Part shown: in pieces, positions 1 to 7,066 of the stretch
How positions within the stretch are numbered: position 1 is the stretch's first letter
How the letters are laid out: every line of letters begins with the position of its first letter
NCBI GenBank assembly: GCA_964370115.1
Contig: CAYJIA010000065.1
Location: 1-10,232, forward strand
DNA: 10,232 nt
DNA from: SIG603 sp964370115
GTDB lineage: Bacteria; Bacillota; Clostridia; Oscillospirales; Acutalibacteraceae
Reading direction: 5' to 3'
Made by a program: the position numbers and the translations under genes
The notes under the pieces: model-generated
What the model saw: the letters and a program-made list of their open reading frames with translations, nothing else
What the model was told of the DNA's origin: nothing
Databases searched by the model: none

Positions 1-1979
1 TATACGTCCAAGTTCTGTGCGTACTTTGCATTTTTTTCTATAAAGTTTCTTCTAGGCTCTACTTTGTCTCCCATTAAAACAGTGAAAACTTCGTCGGCTA
101 GGGCTGCGTCTTCTACTTCTACCCTTAACATAGTTCTTTTTGTAGGGTCCATTGTAGTTTCCCAAAGTTGTTCAGCGTCCATTTCACCAAGACCTTTGTA
201 GCGCTGAATGTCACAGCCAGTTCCAAACTCTTTCAAAAGTTCATCTCTTTGCTCATCGCTATATGCATAGTGGTGCCTTTTGCTTTTTGTAATTCTGTAA
301 AGTGGAGGCTGTGCTATAAATATATGTCCTTCTTCAACAAGTGGTTTCATAAATCTGTAGAAGAATGTTAGAAGCAGGGTTCTGATATGCGATCCGTCGA
401 CGTCGGCATCGGCCATAATTATAACTTTACCATACCTAAGTTTTGCTAAATCTAAATCCTCACCAAGTCCACAACCTAGGGCTGTTACCACTGGTATTAA
501 TTTTTCATTTCCATAAACTCTATCAAGTCTTGCCTTTTCAACATTTAGCATTTTACCCCATAAAGGTAAAATAGCTTGGAAAAATCTATCTCTACCGCCT
601 TTTGCTGAACCGCCCGCAGAGTCACCCTCAACTATGTAAATTTCTGTTTCGAGTGGATTTTTTGACTGACAGTCGGATAACTTGCCAGGTAGGCTGTTAC
701 CCTCAAGCGCCGATTTTCTTCTGACTAAATCTCTGGCTTTTCTTGCGGCTTCTCTTGCCCTTGATGCTGCCATTGATTTTTCAAAAATAGACTTTGCAAT
801 GCTTGGGTTTTCCTCTAGAAAAGTCATAAAATGCTCGTTTATCATACCAGACACGAGTGCACTTATCTCGGTGTTACCAAGTTTTGCCTTGGTTTGTCCC
901 TCAAACTGTGCCTCTTTAAGCTTTACACTTATAACGCAGGTTAGACCTTCTCTTACATCCTCACCAGATAAGTTTTTATCTGCCTCTTTTAATATATTAT
1001 ATTTTCTAGCGTATTTATTCATCACATTTGTAAGTGAACGCTTAAATCCGTCCTCGTGAGTACCGCCATCTCCTGTGTTTATATTATTTGCAAAAGATAT
1101 TATAAGTTCACTATAAGAGTCGGTGTATTGGAATGCAATTTCTGCTGTAGACTCTTCGTTGTCTGCAACTTTTGTAAAATGCATAATATTTTCATGCACA
1201 ACTTCAACAGATTTTTTCTTGTTTAAAAAATCTACAAAGCTTGCTATACCACCCTCGTAGTGATAGTTATTTACTACAATATTTTCTTCGTCCCTAAGGT
1301 CTGATAATTCTATATTTAATCCGGCATTTAAAAACGCCTGCTCACGAAGTCTTGTTTGTAAAATCTCGTAATCAAACTCGACACCTTCTTTAAAAATTTC
1401 GGCGTCTGGTTTAAACTTTACAAGCGTACCATTGCCTGCACCACTTGGAGCATCTCCCTTATTTGTCAAATCGCAAACTGCCTTACCGCCGTCTTCAAAT
1501 CTTTGGTAATATAATTTGCCATCGCTTATAACTTCTACTTCAAGCCAAGAAGAAAGCGCATTAACAACAGAGGCACCAACACCGTGAAGACCGCCAGATA
1601 CTTTGTATCCGCCGCCGCCAAATTTTCCGCCGGCGTGTAAAATTGTAAAAACAACAGTTACAGCAGGTAGACCTGTTTTTTGTTGTATTCCCACAGGTAT
1701 TCCTCTGCCGTTATCACTTACACTTATTATATTGTCTGGTAAAATTTTTACCTCTATTTTATCACAAAAGCCAGCCAGCGCCTCATCAATTGCATTGTCT
1801 ACAATTTCATATACAAGGTGATGAAGTCCTTTAGGGCCTGTTGTACCTATGTACATACCAGGACGCTTTCTTACAGCCTCAAGTCCCTCTAAAACTTGAA
1901 TTTGATTTTCATCATATTCAGTGCTTACAGAGCTTATGTCGGCAAGGTTTACGTTTTCTTCCAAAATTTTATCGTCCAA
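1..1979 (-). CDS. gyrB: DNA gyrase subunit B (lacks only the end of its stop codon)
   Basis: ATPase subunit of DNA gyrase, which works with GyrA as A2B2 to introduce negative supercoils in the cytoplasm. The visible 659 residues contain the GHKL ATPase motifs: NAIDEA near residue 60, DNGRGIPV near 88 and GGLHGVGASVVNAL near 130. The TOPRIM domain follows, with EGDSAGG at 451-457 and the metal-binding DADVDG at 524-529, then PLWGKMLNVEKARL and the C-terminal QRYKGLGEM segment. The protein reads to NLDV followed by TA at the window edge. Since GyrB proteins usually end in NLDI or NLDV, this is almost certainly a stop codon cut after two bases. The start is TTG at 1979, chosen because GGAGG lies at 1992-1988, 8 bases upstream, and no suitable ATG precedes the conserved EGLEAVRKRPGMYIG segment. 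It is the last visible gene of the dnaA operon, 37 bases after the membrane protein gene. Confidence 0.98.
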   Translation of the reverse strand, partial: MDDKILEENVNLADISSVSTEYDENQIQVLEGLEAVRKRPGMYIGTTGPKGLHHLVYEIVDNAIDEALAGFCDKIEVKILPDNIISVSDNGRGIPVGIQQKTGLPAVTVVFTILHAGGKFGGGGYKVSGGLHGVGASVVNALSSWLEVEVISDGKLYYQRFEDGGKAVCDLTNKGDAPSGAGNGTLVKFKPDAEIFKEGVEFDYEILQTRLREQAFLNAGLNIELSDLRDEENIVVNNYHYEGGIASFVDFLNKKKSVEVVHENIMHFTKVADNEESTAEIAFQYTDSYSELIISFANNINTGDGGTHEDGFKRSLTNVMNKYARKYNILKEADKNLSGEDVREGLTCVISVKLKEAQFEGQTKAKLGNTEISALVSGMINEHFMTFLEENPSIAKSIFEKSMAASRAREAARKARDLVRRKSALEGNSLPGKLSDCQSKNPLETEIYIVEGDSAGGSAKGGRDRFFQAILPLWGKMLNVEKARLDRVYGNEKLIPVVTALGCGLGEDLDLAKLRYGKVIIMADADVDGSHIRTLLLTFFYRFMKPLVEEGHIFIAQPPLYRITKSKRHHYAYSDEQRDELLKEFGTGCDIQRYKGLGEMDAEQLWETTMDPTKRTMLRVEVEDAALADEVFTVLMGDKVEPRRNFIEKNAKYAQNLDV

Positions 1980-2016
1980 AATTTATTCCTCCAAAACTTA
2001 TTTGCGAGTTTATTTT

Positions 2017-2640
2017 TTATTTATTATCTTCAGTAGTAAACAAATCTTCAAATACGGCTGACTGGGTATTTGTAGTTTGATTATTTGCTGGTTTCTTTAT
2101 ATCGCTATTTGCAACAGCGCTTGAAATATTATTAAACATTTCATCTTCTATTTTTGATACAGGATTATTAGGCATTGCCTGTTCCTGTGTTTTCTTTACA
2201 TTAACAGGATTTGTACCAAGCGACGGTTTTTTTCCACCCGTTGTTCTAAGTGGCACAAGTTTTCCTATTCTCATGACATATTCTTTGCCCATAGAGTCAA
2301 AATATCTGCCGTCTGAGGTTTTTCTAATTTTCTTAATATCAGGTTTTTTTAGATAAACCATGAAAAGAGTAATTATAAAAAATACTGCAAAAGGAGCAAA
2401 CACATATGCTGTTGTCATAGGTGTCAAGTCGTCAAGTATAAATCTTGCGAAGAAATATATCAAAAATCCTGTTGCTACTGCTAAAAAAGCAAATAGATAA
2501 ACTAATGGAGATAGGTATATATTTGATATACCCTTACATCTAGGGCACATATACTCTCCGTGTTTTTTAAGCGACCACACTCTTACTATATTAACTCCCT
2601 TTTTACAATAAGGGCAAGTTGGTATTCCTATATATTTCAT
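2017..2640 (-). CDS. Unrecognised zinc-ribbon protein with two membrane helices
   Basis: A 207-residue protein that I do not recognise by name. It starts with a CxxC...CxxC zinc-ribbon-like pair (C9, C12, C32, C35), which probably binds one metal ion. Two hydrophobic segments follow, about residues 43-69 and 76-97, joined by a short DDLTP turn. A basic KKPDIKKIRK stretch and a small conserved-looking patch around 105-135 come next. The last 75 residues are polar, rich in Asn, Thr and Gln, and probably disordered. The layout suggests a membrane-anchored protein with both tails in the cytoplasm, by the positive-inside rule. The start ATG overlaps the remB stop as ATGA (2640-2637), so translation is probably coupled, and an AAAGGAAA-type site lies upstream. 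It sits between remB and gyrB, which are adjacent in Bacillus subtilis. A role in the operon's DNA functions is not shown by the sequence. Confidence 0.85.
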   Translation of the reverse strand: MKYIGIPTCPYCKKGVNIVRVWSLKKHGEYMCPRCKGISNIYLSPLVYLFAFLAVATGFLIYFFARFILDDLTPMTTAYVFAPFAVFFIITLFMVYLKKPDIKKIRKTSDGRYFDSMGKEYVMRIGKLVPLRTTGGKKPSLGTNPVNVKKTQEQAMPNNPVSKIEDEMFNNISSAVANSDIKKPANNQTTNTQSAVFEDLFTTEDNK

Positions 2641-2909
2641 TGCTTAATTTCCTTTCCTTTCAAGAAATTTAATCTTTTCATTAAAGTTTTAGGTGATATT
2701 TGTGATATATAAACCATTTCTTTTTCATTTTTAACACAAACTATAAAAGACTTTGGAAGCTCATAAGAGACGTTAATTACCTTTTTTGCATCTTGCACTA
2801 ATTTTAAATATTTTCTGCTATGTTTTGAAACCGTACAACTTTCTAAATCGAAAATTCCCACTATGTCATCGGTTTTTATTACAGTTTCATTTCCCAAATG
2901 CAAATACAT
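2637..2909 (-). CDS. remB: Extracellular matrix regulator RemB (DUF370 family, YaaB)
   Basis: A 90-residue protein of the DUF370/RemB family. RemB (formerly YaaB) of Bacillus subtilis is a small regulator linked to extracellular-matrix gene expression, and is encoded between recF and gyrB. The assignment rests on position and on the family pattern: an N-terminal MYLHLGNETVIKTDDIVGI strand segment, the acidic FDLESCTVSK turn (FDLE at 20-23), the ELPKSF segment at 50-55, and a C-terminal VYISQISPKTLMKR stretch. The start ATG is supported by GGAG at 2918-2915, inside the end of recF and 5 bases upstream. recF and remB are 2 bases apart, and remB overlaps the next gene by 4 bases. Whether it regulates a matrix in this organism cannot be told from the sequence; its operon position may only reflect ancestry. 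Confidence 0.9.
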   Translation of the reverse strand: MYLHLGNETVIKTDDIVGIFDLESCTVSKHSRKYLKLVQDAKKVINVSYELPKSFIVCVKNEKEMVYISQISPKTLMKRLNFLKGKEIKQ

Positions 2910-2911
2910 TT

Positions 2912-4036
2912 TTACTCCATATCTTCACTTATAATGCCGTCGTCTACTAAAAACTTCTTACCTTTTATCAAGAGTTCAACGCTTTCAAAACTGCAACAGC
3001 TTATAAATATTTGTCTTTTTTTAAGGTGGTTTAATATATAGTCTTGCCTAAAACTGTCTAATTCACTCATTACATCGTCGAGCAAAATCAGCGGTGCCTC
3101 GCCTATACTTTTTTCAAGCACTTCGGCTTCACCTAGTTTTAAAGACAGTACAACACTTCTTTGTTGACCTTGTGATGCATAGGTTCTTGCATAAAGTCCG
3201 TTTATATAAATATCTATATCGTCTCTATGTGGGCCTATGTTTGTCACCTTTTGTCTTAAATCTGTTTCTCTCGATTTTTTTATACTGCTTTGATAAAACT
3301 CCAAAATTTTATCAATATCATCACAAAACTCTTCTTTTATGCCAATAGGGAAATAATTTATCTTAAGCTCTTCTTTAGAAGAAGATAATCCCCTATGAAT
3401 TTCACTGGCACTCGGGAAAAGTTTTTTAATATATTTAATCCTCTTTTTAATAATCTCCATTCCATATTTGACGATATTTTCATCCCATATGTCAAGACTG
3501 TCTATAAAAGCAGGATTTTTTTCACATTCCTTTAACAGTGCGTTTCTTTGCCCCATTATCCTGTTATACCTTACAAGAAGCTTAGTATAGCTGGGATTTA
3601 TCTGACAAATTGCGCCGTCTATAAAATTTCTGCGTTTAGACGGGCCCTCTTTTACCAAAATCAAATGCTCTGGAGAAAACACAACTGCGCATATTTTTCC
3701 CACAAGTGCAAGACCTGTCTTTTTTTCAACACCGTTTATAACTGAGCTACGTTTGCCATTTTCAATATTTAAAATAGCCTTTTGCTCTCGCTCTTGACCT
3801 GTAAAATATGCCTTTAAACTCGCTTTTTTAATTTTATTTTCATTTCCTATTTTTATAAGCTCTATGTCTTTATTTCCTCTAAAAGAATGACCGCCAGTAA
3901 ATAGCCAGAAAGCTTCTAGTAAATTTGTCTTTCCCTGAGCATTCTTGCCATAGACTATATTTACACCCTTACTTGGGACTATAGTGCAATCTTCTAAATT
4001 CCTGAAATTATTTAACTCTAACTTACTTATAAACAT
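2912..4036 (-). CDS. recF: DNA replication and repair protein RecF
   Basis: A 374-residue SMC/ABC-type ATPase that acts with RecO and RecR to load RecA at single-strand gaps and stalled forks. All nucleotide-binding elements are visible: Walker A GKNAQGKT at 30-37, the family SPEHLILVKEGPSKRRNFID segment at 121-140, GPHRDDI at 268-274, the ABC signature SQGQQRS at 288-294, and Walker B LILLDDVMSELD at 316-327. The length matches the usual 360-375 residues. It starts with ATG 6 bases after the yaaA stop. Those 6 bases are all T on the coding strand and there is no good ribosome binding site, so it probably depends on reinitiation from yaaA. It ends 2 bases before remB. Nothing suggests damage or transfer. 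Confidence 0.97.
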   Translation of the reverse strand: MFISKLELNNFRNLEDCTIVPSKGVNIVYGKNAQGKTNLLEAFWLFTGGHSFRGNKDIELIKIGNENKIKKASLKAYFTGQEREQKAILNIENGKRSSVINGVEKKTGLALVGKICAVVFSPEHLILVKEGPSKRRNFIDGAICQINPSYTKLLVRYNRIMGQRNALLKECEKNPAFIDSLDIWDENIVKYGMEIIKKRIKYIKKLFPSASEIHRGLSSSKEELKINYFPIGIKEEFCDDIDKILEFYQSSIKKSRETDLRQKVTNIGPHRDDIDIYINGLYARTYASQGQQRSVVLSLKLGEAEVLEKSIGEAPLILLDDVMSELDSFRQDYILNHLKKRQIFISCCSFESVELLIKGKKFLVDDGIISEDME

Positions 4037-4042
4037 AAAAAA

Positions 4043-4264
4043 CTAATTTTCTTTCACAATTAAAGTGCAAGTTTCTCCTCTTATTTCAAAAGTATCATCA
4101 TTTCTCATTTTTTTGCCACGCATGGTACAAACTTCACCATTTACTTTTACATAACCCTCTTGAATAATTTTCTTAGCAATACCGCCAGTTTGCACGGCAC
4201 CTGCAAGTTTTAACATATTATCAAGTCTTATAAATTCTGTGTCTATTATTACTTTGTTATCCAT
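4043..4264 (-). CDS. yaaA: S4-domain RNA-binding protein YaaA
   Basis: A 73-residue single-domain S4 protein, the small gene usually found between dnaN and recF in Firmicutes. The S4 fold covers about residues 8-60: IRLDNMLKLAG, the GGIAKKIIQEGYVKVNGE core (27-44) with the typical turn before VNGE, then MRGKK. S4 domains bind structured RNA, usually ribosomal RNA. The related Bacillus protein is thought to act in ribosome biology, but the exact role here is not evident. The gene starts with ATG 10 bases after dnaN stops. Only a weak GGTG element precedes it, so it is probably coupled to dnaN and in turn feeds recF. Confidence 0.92.
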   Translation of the reverse strand: MDNKVIIDTEFIRLDNMLKLAGAVQTGGIAKKIIQEGYVKVNGEVCTMRGKKMRNDDTFEIRGETCTLIVKEN

Positions 4265-4274
4265 ACTTTCACCA

Positions 4275-5363
4275 TTATAACCTTAAAGGTAGCACTAAAA
4301 ATGTAAAATCTTGGCCTTCTTTTGGTTTTACAACCATAGAACTTAAAGGACCGTTTAGCAAAAGCTCAACTTCGTCACATTCCGAGTTTTTCAGTGCATC
4401 TAAAAGATATTTATTATTAAATCCTATTTCAATTGCTCCGCCGTCTATTTCACATTCAAGCTCATCTGTCGCTCTGCCCATAGCGGTAGTACATAGAAGA
4501 TTTATTTTATTGTCATTAAATACACATTTAACAGGGCTTTTAAGTTTTTCAGAAATAAGTAGAGACACACGCTCTACAGATTCGATAAAACTTCTGGTAT
4601 TAACAACTACCTTTGTGGCATAGTCTTTTGGAATAGCTGCCTTATAATCAAAAAATTCTCCCTCTAAAACAGGGGATAAAATAGTGTAATTTCTTATTTT
4701 AAACATAATAAGTCTTCTTGAAGAGAATATCTCTACATTATCATCTTCACAAAGTCTTATTATTTCTGCCAAGGTTTTTCCTGGTACTACAAAACTTACA
4801 TTTTCATCACAGTCAACTTTCTCTGTTCTTACTGCAAGTCTAAATCCGTCGATTGAAACCATGTCAAAAACTTTGTCTTCAATATAAAACAAACTTCCTT
4901 GGTGTATAGGTTTAGTATCATTTTCCGAAACAGCAAATATAGTTTGTCTTATCATACTTTTTAAAATTTCGCCGTCTAGTGAAATTTGTGTCATGTCTGA
5001 TATTTCAGGAAGGTCTGGAAATTCCTCTGGATCAATTCCTATGATATTAAAATTACTGTGGCCACCTTCAATTGTCGCCATATGTTTGTCATTAACACTT
5101 ATAAAAGCATCATTTGATGGTAATTTTCTTACTATCTCTAAAAATAGTTTTGCATTTAAAACTGTTGAACCCTCTTCGTCTACCTGCGCTATTAAGTTAA
5201 CTTGCATTGCAAGCTCTAAGTCAAAAGCAGTCAGCGTAATAACATTGTTTTTTGCAATTACTAGTATTCCCTCTAAAGATGGCAAAGTAGTTTTACTTGA
5301 AACTGCCCTTTGTATATTAGACAAGGCTTCTGCCAAAACTTTTTTTTCTATGGTAAATTTCAT
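4275..5363 (-). CDS. dnaN: DNA polymerase III sliding clamp (beta subunit)
   Basis: The ring-shaped processivity clamp that holds the replicative polymerase on DNA and recruits repair and initiation-control proteins. From the chosen start it has 362 residues, close to the usual 366. It carries the standard N-terminal MKFTIEKKVLAEALSNIQRAV stretch split here as MKFTIEKKVL (1-10) and AEALSNIQRA (11-20), then TLPSLEGI at 26-33, FPDLPE at 115-120, and the characteristic hydrophobic C-terminus LVLPLRL. The frame stays open upstream to 5408, but I prefer ATG 5363: clamp homology begins there, GGAG lies 11 bases upstream, and the upstream ATG pair has no ribosome binding site and sits in a hairpin. 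It is separated from dnaA by the origin, with no obvious terminator between them, so read-through from dnaA is likely. Confidence 0.97.
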   Translation of the reverse strand: MKFTIEKKVLAEALSNIQRAVSSKTTLPSLEGILVIAKNNVITLTAFDLELAMQVNLIAQVDEEGSTVLNAKLFLEIVRKLPSNDAFISVNDKHMATIEGGHSNFNIIGIDPEEFPDLPEISDMTQISLDGEILKSMIRQTIFAVSENDTKPIHQGSLFYIEDKVFDMVSIDGFRLAVRTEKVDCDENVSFVVPGKTLAEIIRLCEDDNVEIFSSRRLIMFKIRNYTILSPVLEGEFFDYKAAIPKDYATKVVVNTRSFIESVERVSLLISEKLKSPVKCVFNDNKINLLCTTAMGRATDELECEIDGGAIEIGFNNKYLLDALKNSECDEVELLLNGPLSSMVVKPKEGQDFTFLVLPLRL

Positions 5364-5399
5364 TTTTATATTTGCTCCATTTCTAAGTGTTTGTTTTTT

Positions 5400-5430
5400 A
5401 AACATCACAAAATTTTTGAAAACGATGTTT
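5400..5430. repeat. Inverted repeat in the dnaN leader
   Basis: AAACATC (5400-5406) and GATGTTT (5424-5430) form a 7-base-pair stem around a 17-base loop that itself contains CAAAATTTTTG. It lies about 35 bases upstream of the chosen dnaN start, on the AT-rich side of the origin, and covers the alternative upstream ATG. It could be an RNA structure in the dnaN leader or a chance palindrome in A+T-rich DNA. No T-tract follows on the dnaN strand, so it is not a clear terminator. Confidence 0.35.
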
Positions 5431-5447
5431 TTAAAATAATCGGCTTT

Positions 5448-5511
5448 ATAATCCTTTATATAATTATATTTAATTTAGAAGTAGTAGTAGGGGCTGTGAA
5501 TTTGTTGAAAA
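5448..5511 (-). promoter_or_regulatory. Basal unwinding element: DnaA-box pair, GC cluster, DnaA-trios, AT-rich run
   Basis: Read 5' to 3' on the dnaA-coding strand: TTTTCAACA (5511-5503), then AAATTCACA (5503-5495, sharing one A; 7 of 9 to TTATNCACA), then GCCCC (5494-5490), then five triplets CTA CTA CTA CTT CTA (5490-5476), then an almost pure A+T run. On the complementary strand the triplets are 3'-GAT GAT GAT GAA GAT-5', matching the described DnaA-trio pattern. DnaA is thought to nucleate a filament there on one strand to open the duplex. The order and polarity are those reported for Bacillus subtilis. The one-base sharing between the two boxes and the weak second box are uncertain details. 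Confidence 0.8.
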
Positions 5512-5568
5512 CCTCAAAAAACTCATATTCTATATAATCAAAAGGACCCAAAGTTTTCATTTTTGTTT

Positions 5569-5659
5569 TGTGGACAAATTGTTTACGATGTTTAAGTTTT
5601 CAAATCTTCAACATGTCTGTTAAAAACTTAAATGTTGAAAACTAAAGAATTGTTGAAAG
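5569..5659. promoter_or_regulatory. Cluster of DnaA-box-like 9-mers, mostly TTTTCAACA type
   Basis: Five candidate boxes lie within 91 bases downstream of dnaA. TTGTCCACA at 5577-5569 (minus) is one change from TTATCCACA. TCTTCAACA is at 5605-5613 (plus), TTTTTAACA at 5626-5618 (minus), TTTTCAACA at 5641-5633 (minus) and CTTTCAACA at 5659-5651 (minus). With the copy at 5511-5503, TTTTCAACA occurs twice exactly and three more times with one change. Most point the same way. TTTTCAACA differs from the E. coli consensus at box positions 3 and 6. The clustering and shared core argue for binding sites, but the sequence is A+T-rich and chance copies of one-mismatch forms are possible. Confidence 0.65.
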
Positions 5660-5680
5660 TTTTTTCATATAAATATAGCT

Positions 5681-6997
5681 TTATCTTACCTTAACATTCT
5701 TAATTATATCGCTCACACTTGCTTTAAGTGATGGGTCTTTTTTTATCTTTTGCTCAATTTTATGGATAGCATAAACTACTGTTGAGTGGTCTCTGCCTAA
5801 AATCTCGCCTATCTCTTTAACAGTTATCTGTGTTACTTCACGTATAATATAGCAACAAATCTGTCTGCATTTCGATATTTTTGCACTTTGGTTTGGTGAT
5901 AGTATATCCTCTTTTGTACAAGAATAAGATTTTGCAACATAGTCAATAATCTTTTCTACAGTTACAGGGGTAGGTTCTTCGTCACTAAATATATCGCTTA
6001 TTGCATTTTGCGCTGTTGCTATGCCTGGATTTTTATTATCAAGAAGCTGATAGGCTTTCATTTTTTTTACAACGCCCTCAAGCTGTCTTATGTTGCTCTT
6101 TATTTTATTTGCTATATATTCGCATACTATGTCTGGTAGCTCCATTTCTAAAATAGAAGCTTTTCTTTTTATAATAGCAATTCTTGTTTCGTAATCGGGT
6201 GGTTGGATATCTGCAGTAAGTCCTTGTTGGAACCTAGTTTTAAGTCTGTCTTCTAGGGTAGCAATGTCTTTTGCCGGTCTATCAGATGTCAAAATTATTT
6301 GTTTTCTTGATTCATAAAGGGTATTAAATGTATGGAAAAATTCTTCCTGAGTACTTTCTCTACCTGCTATAAACTGGATATCGTCCATTAATAGAATGTC
6401 GGCTTTTCTATACTTTTCTTTAAAAGCAAGGGTGGTGCCTCTTCCTATAGCTTCGATAAGTTCATTTGTAAATTCATCGCCTTTTACATAAACGATAACT
6501 TTATGAGGGTATTTTCTTTCTATTTCTGCTGCTATTGCGTTTAAAAGGTGAGTTTTACCAAGTCCTGAATTACCATATATAAAAAGTGGATTATAAACTT
6601 CAGCAGGTCTTTCGGCAACAGCAATACAAGCCGCATGAGCAAATTTGTTTGAGCTACCTACTATAAAAGTATCAAAAGTAAGATCATAGTGCTCTGAAGC
6701 GGCTTTTTTCTTTTTATTTTCTTCTTCTACAATTTCTTCATGTATGCAAATTCTAAAGCTTATCATTCCACCAAAAACTTCCTCGAAAGCTTCGTTTAAA
6801 AGATTTGTATAAACTCTCTCTATAGTTTGCTTATGAAAATTATTAGGAGCCTCAAGTGTTGCTACTCCCTCTTCAAAATCCAAAGATAATGGTTTTAAAT
6901 TAGTAAACCATGTCTCAAAGGCTATATTTGTTATTTGAGATTTACAATAATTGCAAATCAGCTCCCACGCGTTAGAAAAAGATTCTATTGATTCCAT
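5681..6997 (-). CDS. dnaA: Chromosomal replication initiator DnaA
   Basis: The AAA+ initiator that binds DnaA boxes at oriC, opens the duplex and loads the helicase. From ATG 6997 it has 438 residues. Domain I covers about 1-85, followed by a short charged linker (EEENKKKKAA, 91-100). The AAA+ domain has Walker A GNSGLGKT (142-149), Walker B ILLMDDIQ (201-208), sensor 1 ILTSD (235-239), the arginine-finger region RLKTRF (251-256) and the sensor 2 NIRQLEG segment (302-308). Domain IV has GRDHSTVVYAIHKIEQ (401-416). The start is fixed by AAAGGAAA about 6 bases upstream, and because the longer frame (from a TTG at 7066) would begin inside the promoter's -35 element. Oddities: the position of E. 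coli Arg399 appears to be Gln370, GRDH has one Gly fewer than the usual GGRDH, and FQQGL replaces the common F-x-WGL. Confidence 0.98.
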   Translation of the reverse strand: MESIESFSNAWELICNYCKSQITNIAFETWFTNLKPLSLDFEEGVATLEAPNNFHKQTIERVYTNLLNEAFEEVFGGMISFRICIHEEIVEEENKKKKAASEHYDLTFDTFIVGSSNKFAHAACIAVAERPAEVYNPLFIYGNSGLGKTHLLNAIAAEIERKYPHKVIVYVKGDEFTNELIEAIGRGTTLAFKEKYRKADILLMDDIQFIAGRESTQEEFFHTFNTLYESRKQIILTSDRPAKDIATLEDRLKTRFQQGLTADIQPPDYETRIAIIKRKASILEMELPDIVCEYIANKIKSNIRQLEGVVKKMKAYQLLDNKNPGIATAQNAISDIFSDEEPTPVTVEKIIDYVAKSYSCTKEDILSPNQSAKISKCRQICCYIIREVTQITVKEIGEILGRDHSTVVYAIHKIEQKIKKDPSLKASVSDIIKNVKVR

Positions 6998-7037
6998 TTT
7001 ATATTTCCTTTCAATATCCTTAAGTATATATACAGGC

Positions 7038-7066
7038 ATTATATCATAAATATTGCTCAAATTCAA
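7038..7066 (-). promoter_or_regulatory. Probable dnaA promoter
   Basis: On the minus strand, a TTGAAT -35 element (7066-7061) and a perfect TATAAT -10 element (7043-7038) are separated by exactly 17 bases, a good fit to the housekeeping sigma-A consensus. Transcription would begin near 7031, giving a leader of about 34 bases before the dnaA ATG at 6997. No canonical DnaA box overlaps it, so classical DnaA autorepression at this promoter is not evident. Confidence 0.8.

Larger units (their letters stand above)
5364..5680. other. oriC: Chromosomal origin oriC (dnaA-dnaN intergenic region)
   Basis: This 317-base gap has no gene but contains the expected parts of a Firmicutes origin. Toward dnaA is a cluster of 9-mers resembling DnaA boxes (5569-5659). 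In the middle are a box pair, a GC cluster and DnaA-trio triplets (5476-5511). Toward dnaN is a strongly A+T run (about 5448-5475). In Bacillus subtilis the unwinding site also lies between dnaA and dnaN, in the same orientation. I find no comparable box cluster in the dnaA-rpmH gap, so this side is the likelier unwinding site. If replication starts here, dnaN through gyrB and rpmH through jag are both co-directional with their forks, and only dnaA faces one. Confidence 0.85.

Noticed and set aside
682..1059. A 125-codon open frame on the plus strand opposite gyrB.
   Set aside because: It is an antisense frame of gyrB with no independent coding evidence.
5364..5408. A 15-codon N-terminal extension of dnaN starting at ATG 5408.
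   Set aside because: There is no ribosome binding site, it overlaps a hairpin, and clamp proteins begin with the MKFTI-type sequence at 5363.
4993..5439. A 148-codon open frame on the plus strand opposite dnaN.
   Set aside because: It lies antisense to a well-conserved gene, has no ribosome binding site or recognisable domain, and its Ser/Leu/Ile-rich product is typical of a shadow frame.
6998..7066. A 23-codon N-terminal extension of dnaA starting at TTG 7066.
   Set aside because: It would begin at the -35 hexamer and span the -10 of the dnaA promoter, has no ribosome binding site, and DnaA homology begins at ATG 6997, which has a good site.
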